Assembly (NCBI GenBank): GCA_937895825.1
Contig: CALBKP010000074.1
Location: 1-6,150, forward strand
Reading direction: 5' to 3'
DNA: 6,150 nucleotides
From: an uncultured Alistipes sp.
Lineage (GTDB): Bacteria > Bacteroidota > Bacteroidia > Bacteroidales > Rikenellaceae
The notes below the pieces were generated by a model that worked only from the letters and a program-made list of their open reading frames with translations, had not been told where the DNA came from and searched no databases. Of this stretch, positions 1 to 5,407 are shown piece after piece. Position 1 is the first letter of the stretch. Every line of letters starts with the position of its first letter. The translations under genes were made by a program, and so were the position numbers.

Positions 1-325
1 CGGCATTAAGGGTATTCCGCAGATTATTCTTTTTGCACCCGACGGTACGATTGTGCGCCGCGACCTCAGAGGCGCTGCTATGAAGGCTCTTGTCGAGGAG
101 CACGGAGGCAAGAACCTTGCGGCCGTATCGGCAAATGTTGACTTTATCGTTGCGGGCGAGAACATGGGTCCAGCAAAGCTACAAAAGGCCGAGAAGCTTG
201 GTATAAAGATCCTTTCGGAGCAGGAGTTCATGGCTCTTATTGCCGAAGGCGAGAGTGTAGAGCCGCAAGCTCAGCCAGAGCCTACAAAGATTGACACAAT
301 CCCTGTGCAGGGACGACTATTTTAA
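1..325 (+). CDS. ligA: NAD-dependent DNA ligase C-terminal BRCT domain, 5'-truncated, with a thioredoxin-like segment at the visible start
   Basis: The reading frame is open from the window edge (first full codon at base 2) to TAA at 323-325, so only the C-terminus, about 107 residues, is visible. The part from MKALVEEHGGK onward matches the BRCT domain ending bacterial LigA: a GGK turn, then SANVDFIVAGENMGPAKLQKAEKLG and an ISEEEF-like stretch (ILSEQEF). LigA seals nicks during replication and repair using NAD+, and its BRCT domain helps DNA binding. The residues before this do not look like LigA, which normally has a GxxxVISGxF strand and SRDE there. They read GIPQIILF, then PDGTIV and DLRG, the cis-proline and final strands of a TlpA/AhpC-type thioredoxin fold. 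The protein ends in a proline-rich tail finishing QGRLF. dapA follows 23 bp later, probably in the same transcript. The BRCT call is firm. Whether the whole protein is LigA, a fusion or an assembly join cannot be decided here. Confidence 0.8.
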   Translation, partial: GIKGIPQIILFAPDGTIVRRDLRGAAMKALVEEHGGKNLAAVSANVDFIVAGENMGPAKLQKAEKLGIKILSEQEFMALIAEGESVEPQAQPEPTKIDTIPVQGRLF

Positions 326-348
326 TTTGAACACAAACAATTTAACTT

Positions 349-1236
349 ATGATACAGGAGAAGATTAAGGGTGTGGGCGTTGCTCTTATCACCCCATTTA
401 ATAACTATGAGGTCGATTACGAAGCTTTAGCTCGTATGATCGACCATGTGATTGATGGTGGCGTTGACTATATCGTTACTCTCGGCTCGACGGCAGAGAC
501 CGCGACGCTATCCATAGACGAGCGTAAGCAGGTATTACGTTTTGTTATCGAGCGTACTGCAGGACGTGTACCTATCGTGGCAGGTATGGGAGCTAACGAC
601 ACACGCGCTCTCGTAAACCACCTACGCACATTCGACCTCTCGGGCACAGTGGCAATACTTAGCGTTGTGCCATATTATAATAAACCATCGCAGGAGGGCA
701 TCTATCGCCACTATATGGCCGTTGCGGAGGCCTCGCCCGTGCCGGTTATCATCTACAACGTGCCAGGACGTACAGGTGTGAATATGACAGCCGAGACAAC
801 ACTACGCTTGGCTCATGCCACAGATAAGATTATTGCCGTCAAGGAGGCATCGGGTGATATCAACCAGATGCAGCGTATAATCGACGGTCGCCCCGAGAAT
901 TTCGTGGTACTCTCGGGCGATGACGGCATCACCGTTGAGCTCATAAAGCGTGGCGGTAATGGCGTTATCTCGGTAGCAGCCAACGCCTTTCCTAATAAGT
1001 TTTGCTGTTGCATACATGATGCTATGGAGGGTCGCATAGCCGAGGCGGAGGCTCAGATGGAAAGCTTTGCTGAGCCTATATCGCTACTCTTTAAGGAGGG
1101 TAACCCTACCGGTATCAAGACGATGACGGCAGTTATGGGTCTTACGCGCTCGGAGGTGCGTCTGCCATTAGTCGAGGGCTCTGACGAACTTATGGAGGCT
1201 ACGAAAAGAGCTGTCAAGAGATACGAACTTCGATAG
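349..1236 (+). CDS. dapA: 4-hydroxy-tetrahydrodipicolinate synthase (DapA)
   Basis: This cytosolic enzyme condenses pyruvate with L-aspartate-4-semialdehyde, the first committed step of the diaminopimelate/lysine branch that supplies lysine and peptidoglycan cross-link precursors. The 295-residue length is normal for the family. Visible signatures are the substrate loop GSTAET (residues 46-51), YYNKPSQEG (109-117), the catalytic YNVPGRTG stretch with Tyr136 and Arg141, and the Schiff-base lysine Lys165 in VKEASGD. Ser47 sits where E. coli has Thr44, a conservative change that keeps the hydroxyl. A CCC run (219-221) is unusual but lies outside the active-site motifs. The ATG at 349 follows an AT-rich stretch without a Shine-Dalgarno site, as usual in Bacteroidota, and gives the expected N-terminus (IKGVGVALITPF). 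The short gaps to ligA (23 bp) and to the next gene (27 bp), with no terminator seen, suggest one operon. Confidence 0.97.
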   Translation: MIQEKIKGVGVALITPFNNYEVDYEALARMIDHVIDGGVDYIVTLGSTAETATLSIDERKQVLRFVIERTAGRVPIVAGMGANDTRALVNHLRTFDLSGTVAILSVVPYYNKPSQEGIYRHYMAVAEASPVPVIIYNVPGRTGVNMTAETTLRLAHATDKIIAVKEASGDINQMQRIIDGRPENFVVLSGDDGITVELIKRGGNGVISVAANAFPNKFCCCIHDAMEGRIAEAEAQMESFAEPISLLFKEGNPTGIKTMTAVMGLTRSEVRLPLVEGSDELMEATKRAVKRYELR

Positions 1237-1263
1237 ACATAGCGTTTGCTAAAGAAAAACAAT

Positions 1264-2022
1264 ATGTTACGACGACTATTTAACCTTGTCTTGTTGCTTG
1301 CGACAATTATCCCTGTGGAGCTGCATGCTCAGGAGATTGAGATTCGCGTACCAGACGAGGATGACATCATCCGCCAGACGCTTGCGACAACATCGCCCTA
1401 CTACTACACAAACCTAATGCTTGCGTACCGTAACGGCACAGAGCCATTGGACGACAACGGCTACTACTACCTCTACTACGGCTATGCATACCAGGACGAG
1501 TATCGCCCCTTTGTCAAGAATAACGCCCTTGACTTAATGCTCAATATCATGGCAGGTATAAATCCCGAGCAGCCCACGGTAGGACAACTTGAGGCTCTCG
1601 TTGAGCGTGGCGTGGAGGCGATGGAGGTAGATCCATTTAACCCCAAAGTGTTAAACATGATGGCTTATGCCTACGGTGGACTTGGTGACAAGCGACGCGA
1701 GGAGCTATACTTCAACCACCTTAACGGTATACTACGCGCCATTGAGTCGTCGGGAACAGGTCGTGAGGAGAAGTCGCCATGGCATATCTTGATGTTCTCG
1801 CACGCCTACGACGTGGTGGCAGCTAAGGGCTACGCCTATAACGAGGGGCGCATCATCAGCCGAACGGTGGAGTTTGTACCACTGATGCGCAAGGCTCACG
1901 ATAAGACCAAGGGCTTCTATTTCGATTATAGCCGCGTATATCGCAATAAACCCGACGATGTGGTCATCAAGCGCGACAGGACATGGCAAATCAATAACCT
2001 TAAGCCCCGAGAGTATAAATAA
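1264..2022 (+). CDS. secreted DUF4919-like protein of unknown function
   Basis: A 252-residue exported protein. I chose the ATG at 1264, not the in-frame TTG at 1246, because it follows an A-rich stretch and starts a textbook signal peptide: MLRR, a hydrophobic core, and likely cleavage after LHA (residue 22). The mature part opens with an acidic segment and then a tyrosine-rich block: SPYYYTNLMLAYRNG (44-58) and YYYLYYGYAYQDEYRPF (67-83). From memory this pattern matches DUF4919, found mainly in Bacteroidota. Residues about 111-160 (ALVERGVEAMEVDPFNPKVL and on through a LGDKRREELYF helix) resemble tetratricopeptide-type helix pairs, suggesting a helical scaffold. No catalytic motif, lipobox or membrane anchor after the signal is apparent, so periplasmic or secreted location is likely. 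It lies 27 bp after dapA and is probably the last gene of the ligA-dapA transcript. Function is unknown, and the family call rests on recalled motifs. Confidence 0.85.
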   Translation: MLRRLFNLVLLLATIIPVELHAQEIEIRVPDEDDIIRQTLATTSPYYYTNLMLAYRNGTEPLDDNGYYYLYYGYAYQDEYRPFVKNNALDLMLNIMAGINPEQPTVGQLEALVERGVEAMEVDPFNPKVLNMMAYAYGGLGDKRREELYFNHLNGILRAIESSGTGREEKSPWHILMFSHAYDVVAAKGYAYNEGRIISRTVEFVPLMRKAHDKTKGFYFDYSRVYRNKPDDVVIKRDRTWQINNLKPREYK

Positions 2023-2023
2023 T

Positions 2024-2060
2024 ATACTACGAATCTGCACTATTGGCAGAAAAGTAGTAT
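2024..2060. repeat. inverted repeat / hairpin between the DUF4919-like gene and the C11 peptidase gene, overlapping a promoter box
   Basis: ATACTAC (2024-2030) is the exact reverse complement of GTAGTAT (2054-2060). Inside it TCTGC (2034-2038) pairs with GCAGA (2046-2050) around a 7-nt loop, separated by a symmetrical gaa/aaa internal loop. It starts 2 bp after the upstream stop codon, and its right arm runs into the TAnnTTTG box of the next gene. It could be a weak transcription terminator (no real T-run, only CTTTG) or an operator-like palindrome. The sequence alone does not separate these. Confidence 0.5.
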
Positions 2061-2065
2061 CTTTG
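2058..2065 (+). promoter_or_regulatory. Bacteroidota -7 promoter element upstream of the C11 peptidase lipoprotein gene
   Basis: TATCTTTG is an exact match to the Bacteroidota sigma factor -7 consensus TAnnTTTG. It ends 18 bp before the ATG at 2084, implying a very short leader of roughly 10-12 nt. A TTG at 2043-2045 is present, but its 12-bp spacing is shorter than the usual -33 spacing, so the upstream element is doubtful. Confidence 0.6.
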
Positions 2066-2083
2066 CCGAAAATTGTATCAAAC

Positions 2084-3580
2084 ATGAGATATTTACACCA
2101 CATAGTAGCCTTTGCAATCAGCATATTTAGCTTAGCTTTTGTAGGTTGCAATAATGACGACGAGTCACTCTATAAGATTATCGTGGAGCCGCAGGTGAGT
2201 TGTAGCTACGACAGCCAGCAGGTAAACATTGAATATACACTCTCGGGCACACCTGCCGAGGGCGTGGTATATACCGTAACGGCAGCAACAACTGCCGATT
2301 GGATTACATCTGTCGACTACTCCGAGACTGGGAATATTGCCTTAGAGGTAGAGTTTAACAATGGCGAGCTACGCACTGCTACAATCGAGATAAGTGCTAC
2401 GGGGCATGCTAAGGCTAAGGTAAAACTCACGCAGCTCGGTGCACCGACCGATGCATCGCATACGCTCATGTACTACTTCTTTGGCACAAGCCTCAGCCGC
2501 TTCTTTGACCAGAATCTCGACGATGCGAAAAAGGCAATCAAGGATGGCATCTTGGGCGAAAATAACCGTGTGCTTTTCTTCCGCCAAAAGGGTCGATCGA
2601 CGGCATATATCGGCGAGTTGTGCTACGATCCAGTGAATAAGAGCGTTGTGGAGCGCATTATCGATGATGAGATTATCATTGAAGGGGCACTAATAACACC
2701 CGAAGCAGTTGGTCGTCATATAACTATGATGGCCAAGGAGGCTCCAGCAGATAGATATGGATTGATACTTGCTGGTCACGGCCACGGCTGGATTACCCGC
2801 GATGCACTAAATGACGAAGCCGACATCGCATCGAAGTTTGGCTGTACTCCAAATATGTGGCAGCCAGCGGCAGGTGCTGAGATAACACGAGCCTTTGGTG
2901 AAAACAACGTACAGGTGGATATCACCGAACTTGCAGAGGGTATCGAGCTCTCGGGCGTAGACATCGAGTACATCTTGTTTGATGCATGTTTCATGTCAAA
3001 CATTGAGGCGATATATGACCTACGCAATGTCACCGACTATGTTATCGCCTCGCCGTGCGAGATTATGGGTCGCGGCTTCCCGTACCATCGCACGCTGCCG
3101 TTCCTATTCCAGGCAAATGGCGCATCAAGCGATCTTGTGGGTGCTGCCGAAAGCTACTATAAATATTACCGCGACGAGTACACGAGCAGTGCTCGCTGTG
3201 GCTCGGTAGCTGTTTACGACTGCGCCGAGCTTGAGGCTCTTGCTGAGGCTATGCGTGCAGTGGTAGCAACGGCAACGGATGACTACAATGCCTCGATGTT
3301 ACAGACATACGAGGGTCAGCCCGTACACATCTTCTACGACCTTGGCCAGTGGGCAGAGACCGTGGCTACGGACTATGCAGCCCTCCAGGCCTTCCGCGAC
3401 CAGCTTAGCAGAGCTGTCATTGCGAAATACACCCTTTCATCGTTCTACTCGGCTTACGGCGTATATGGCACATATCCCATCGACGAGGATATATATTCAG
3501 GCGTAACAACCTCGGCACCGAGCGATGCCTACCCCGCAGAATGGATAGATACCAACTGGTATAAGGCCGTTTGGGAGTAG
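2084..3580 (+). CDS. surface-type lipoprotein with BACON-like domain and clostripain-family (C11) cysteine peptidase domain
   Basis: The frame extends upstream to 1958 inside the previous gene. The ATG at 2084 is the credible start because it lies just after a promoter box and begins a lipoprotein signal (498 residues in all). The signal ends FVGC with lipidated Cys22, followed by NNDDE. An acidic run right after the cysteine is the type of signal that sends Bacteroidota lipoproteins to the cell surface. Residues about 31-120 form a BACON-like beta domain (W73, then R97-T-A-T-I-E-I and a VKLTQLG end). From about 125 on it is a C11 peptidase: catalytic His232 in AGHGHGW and catalytic Cys302 in FDACFMSNIEA, followed by SPCEIMGRGFPY. 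In the C11 enzyme PmC11 the aspartate two residues before the cysteine shapes the S1 pocket. Asp300 here suggests cleavage after Arg or Lys. Relatives mature by autoproteolysis, but no cleavage site can be named here. Substrate is unknown. It appears to be transcribed alone. Confidence 0.9.
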   Translation: MRYLHHIVAFAISIFSLAFVGCNNDDESLYKIIVEPQVSCSYDSQQVNIEYTLSGTPAEGVVYTVTAATTADWITSVDYSETGNIALEVEFNNGELRTATIEISATGHAKAKVKLTQLGAPTDASHTLMYYFFGTSLSRFFDQNLDDAKKAIKDGILGENNRVLFFRQKGRSTAYIGELCYDPVNKSVVERIIDDEIIIEGALITPEAVGRHITMMAKEAPADRYGLILAGHGHGWITRDALNDEADIASKFGCTPNMWQPAAGAEITRAFGENNVQVDITELAEGIELSGVDIEYILFDACFMSNIEAIYDLRNVTDYVIASPCEIMGRGFPYHRTLPFLFQANGASSDLVGAAESYYKYYRDEYTSSARCGSVAVYDCAELEALAEAMRAVVATATDDYNASMLQTYEGQPVHIFYDLGQWAETVATDYAALQAFRDQLSRAVIAKYTLSSFYSAYGVYGTYPIDEDIYSGVTTSAPSDAYPAEWIDTNWYKAVWE

Positions 3581-3600
3581 GATATTTGAGATTTTTTTTG

Positions 3601-3608
3601 TACTTTTG
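3601..3608 (+). promoter_or_regulatory. Bacteroidota -7 promoter element upstream of ffh
   Basis: TACTTTTG matches TAnnTTTG exactly. It lies 21 bp after the peptidase stop codon and 43 bp before the ffh start, giving an AT-rich leader of about 35 nt. A TTTG at 3585-3588 sits 12 bp upstream, closer than the usual -33 spacing. The preceding T-run (3592-3599) has no convincing hairpin, so read-through from the peptidase gene is possible. Confidence 0.6.
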
Positions 3609-3651
3609 CGCGCTAATAATTTAAAGATTAAAATAAAACACGATATACACT

Positions 3652-4995
3652 ATGTTTGAAAATCTTACCGAGAAACTCGAACGATCGTTTAAATTACTCA
3701 AGGGCGAGGGACGAATCACCGAGATCAACGTTGCCGAGACACTCAAGGAGATACGCCGTGCTCTTATCGATGCCGACGTTAACTATAAGGTAGCCAAGAC
3801 CTTTACCGATGATGTTAAGCAGAAGGCTCTGGGCCAGGATGTGCTTAACTCTGTAAAGCCTGGCCAGATGATGACCAAGATCGTGCGCGACGAGCTCGCA
3901 GCACTCATGGGTGGCACGGCTACCGACATTAAGCTTGAGGGATCACCCGCTGTTATCCTTATCGCAGGTCTTCAGGGTTCTGGTAAGACAACATTCTCGG
4001 GTAAGCTCGCAGCACATATCAAGAGTAAGAAGGGCCGTCAGGTGTTGCTCGTTGCAGGTGACGTTTACCGTCCAGCAGCTATCGACCAGCTCAAGATCCT
4101 TGGTCAGACCGTAGGCGTGGAGGTATATACCGAGGCGGGAAATAATAATCCCGTTGAGATTGCTGAGAACGCCATCAAGTATGCACGCCAGAAGTCGTAC
4201 AATACGGTTATCGTCGATACGGCAGGTCGTCTCGCTGTTGACGAGGCAATGATGCAGGAGATCACCGCCATCAAGGCCGCTGTCAACCCCTCGGAAACAC
4301 TCTTCGTTGTCGACGCGATGACTGGTCAGGATGCCGTGAATACGGCTAAGGAGTTCAACGACCGCCTCGACTACGACGGCGTGGTACTCACGAAGCTCGA
4401 CGGTGATACACGCGGTGGTGCTGCTATCTCTATTCGCTCGGTTGTCGATAAGCCGTTGAAGTTTATCTCATCGGGCGAGAAGATGGATGCCTTGCAGGTG
4501 TTCCACCCCGAACGTATGGCCGACCGTATCCTCGGCATGGGTGACGTGGTGTCACTCGTGGAGCGTGCTCAGGAGCAGTTCGACGAGGAGCAAGCACGCA
4601 AGTTGAAGAAGAAACTTATCAAGAACCAGTTCAACTTCAACGACTTCCGCGATCAGATCAACCAGATTAAGAAGATGGGTAACCTCAAGGATCTCGCCTC
4701 AATGATCCCGGGCATGGGCAAGATGCTTCAGAATGTAGATATCCCCGACGATGCCTTCAAGCACACGGAGGCTATCATCGACTCGATGACCCCTGCCGAG
4801 CGCGAGAACCCCGAGATTATCAACGCTAAGCGCCGTGAGCGTATAGCCAAGGGCTCGGGCACAACCATTGCCGAGGTCAACCGCCTACTCAAGCAGTTTG
4901 AGGACACACGCAAGGTTATGCGTACCGTTGCTGGCGGCGGCTTCCAGCAGCAGATGCGCCAGCAGATGAAGCGTGGTGGCATGCGCCGTAGATAA
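3652..4995 (+). CDS. ffh: signal recognition particle protein Ffh (SRP54 GTPase)
   Basis: Ffh binds signal sequences emerging from the ribosome together with the 4.5S-type SRP RNA, and delivers the complex to FtsY at the inner membrane for Sec/YidC insertion. The 447-residue length is normal. Domains in order: N helical bundle (1-~90); G domain with P-loop GLQGSGKTT (106-114), DVYRPAA (137-143), DTAGR (189-193), TKLDGDTRGG (247-256) and the closing SSGEK (273-277); and the methionine-rich M domain (~300-430) with SMIPGMGKM (350-358), an RRERIAKGSG RNA-binding stretch (394-403) and NRLLKQF. The C-terminus is a Gln/Arg/Met-rich basic tail (430-447). No key residue is missing. It has its own promoter box and an intrinsic terminator, so it looks monocistronic. 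The SRP RNA gene is not visible in this window. Confidence 0.98.
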   Translation: MFENLTEKLERSFKLLKGEGRITEINVAETLKEIRRALIDADVNYKVAKTFTDDVKQKALGQDVLNSVKPGQMMTKIVRDELAALMGGTATDIKLEGSPAVILIAGLQGSGKTTFSGKLAAHIKSKKGRQVLLVAGDVYRPAAIDQLKILGQTVGVEVYTEAGNNNPVEIAENAIKYARQKSYNTVIVDTAGRLAVDEAMMQEITAIKAAVNPSETLFVVDAMTGQDAVNTAKEFNDRLDYDGVVLTKLDGDTRGGAAISIRSVVDKPLKFISSGEKMDALQVFHPERMADRILGMGDVVSLVERAQEQFDEEQARKLKKKLIKNQFNFNDFRDQINQIKKMGNLKDLASMIPGMGKMLQNVDIPDDAFKHTEAIIDSMTPAERENPEIINAKRRERIAKGSGTTIAEVNRLLKQFEDTRKVMRTVAGGGFQQQMRQQMKRGGMRRR

Positions 4996-5016
4996 CGCGC
5001 CTTATAACATAGTAAT

Positions 5017-5052
5017 AAATCCGTTGCGATATTCCCGCAGCGGATTTTTTTT
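5017..5052 (+). terminator. intrinsic terminator of ffh
   Basis: A 12-bp stem, AAATCCGTTGCG (5017-5028) with CGCAGCGGATTT (5036-5047), containing one G-U wobble and closing a 7-nt loop. Eight consecutive T residues (5045-5052) begin within the 3' arm. It starts 21 bp after the ffh stop codon. This is the clearest terminator in the window. Confidence 0.92.
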
Positions 5053-5105
5053 GTACCCTAAGCAATTGCCCAACAGAGATTATGGCTTGTTTTGGATTTT
5101 TTTAT

Positions 5106-5113
5106 TATCTTTG
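5106..5113 (+). promoter_or_regulatory. Bacteroidota -7 promoter element upstream of the structured RNA region
   Basis: TATCTTTG is an exact TAnnTTTG match. TTG at 5087-5089 lies 16 bp upstream and could be the -33 element. It comes directly after the ffh terminator and would start transcription near 5120, into the long hairpin region. A near-match, TATTATTG at 5147-5154, is a weaker alternative closer to the hairpin base. Confidence 0.65.
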
Positions 5114-5119
5114 TATCGT

Positions 5120-5364
5120 CGTGTGGCAATTAGCCTTGCGATGACATATTATTGATGAAAGTGTATTAGCTTTTATCCTTGAATGGAAATCTGGAAAATT
5201 TTCAATATCGCAAGGGTAGCAACACACTCGTCACTTCGTATTGTATAGTAAGGTGCAGTTCTTGCCCCTCGCTCAATACGAGTGTGGGGTATTGTTTATT
5301 TGCGATATAGGTATTCCAGAACCTCCATTCAGATAGACTAATCAACTCCACACTTTCTGTTTTT
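5120..5364 (+). ncRNA. candidate structured noncoding RNA, long rod-like hairpin with central bubble (6S RNA-like architecture); could instead be a 5' leader
   Basis: The start is inferred from the promoter box at 5106-5113 and the end from the T-run at 5360-5364. Between them I find a nested series of helices by hand: GAAAGTGT 5157-5164 with 5350-5357; ATTAG 5165-5169 with 5338-5342; 5172-5177 with 5332-5337 (one G-U); TGAATGGA 5180-5187 with 5324-5331; TCTGGAA 5190-5196 with 5314-5320; ATATCGCAA 5205-5213 with 5300-5308. An open bubble follows (5214-5222 facing 5287-5299). The upper arm has CACACT 5223-5228 with 5281-5286, CGTATTG 5237-5243 with 5274-5280, and a tip hairpin 5251-5257 with 5263-5269. 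That is about 62 pairs in 201 nt. A small hairpin (5116-5144) may precede it. The size and the stem-bubble-stem plan resemble 6S RNA, which binds sigma-loaded RNA polymerase. That identity is inference from shape only. No credible ORF occupies the region. Confidence 0.55.
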
Positions 5365-5385
5365 ATAACCCGTTGTTGGAGTTGA
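5342..5385 (+). repeat. 9-bp inverted repeat able to interact with the base of the long hairpin
   Basis: TCAACTCCA (5342-5350) is the exact reverse complement of TGGAGTTGA (5377-5385), enclosing 26 nt that include the T-run 5360-5364. Its left arm covers the 7-nt bulge (5343-5349) left unpaired in the long hairpin, so the two pairings would form a pseudoknot or compete at the edges. The right arm ends 22 bp before the next start codon. Regulatory meaning is not established. Confidence 0.4.
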
Positions 5386-5407
5386 GACGGACACAAACTT
5401 TTATATT

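Noticed and set aside
1246..1263. Alternative TTG start for the DUF4919-like protein
   Set aside because: It would add six residues before a complete signal peptide. The ATG at 1264 follows an A-rich stretch and gives a standard N-terminus.
1958..2083. Upstream extension of the C11 peptidase frame
   Set aside because: The extra 42 codons overlap the preceding gene in another frame, cross the promoter box, and would bury the lipoprotein signal that begins at 2084.
3592..3599. T-run after the peptidase gene considered as an intrinsic terminator
   Set aside because: No stable hairpin could be found immediately upstream.
4973..5155. 60-codon open frame on the + strand overlapping the end of ffh
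   Set aside because: It begins inside ffh in another frame and runs through the ffh terminator and the next promoter box, so it is a chance frame.
5157..5357. Long palindrome considered as a MITE or other small mobile element
   Set aside because: The closing arms are interrupted by a 7-nt bulge, no target-site duplication flanks them, and the promoter plus T-run layout fits an RNA gene or leader better.
5202..5396. 64-codon open frame on the - strand opposite the region before the LRR gene
   Set aside because: It starts at a TTG, has no promoter box or recognisable motif, and lies entirely over the self-complementary hairpin region, which explains the open frame better.
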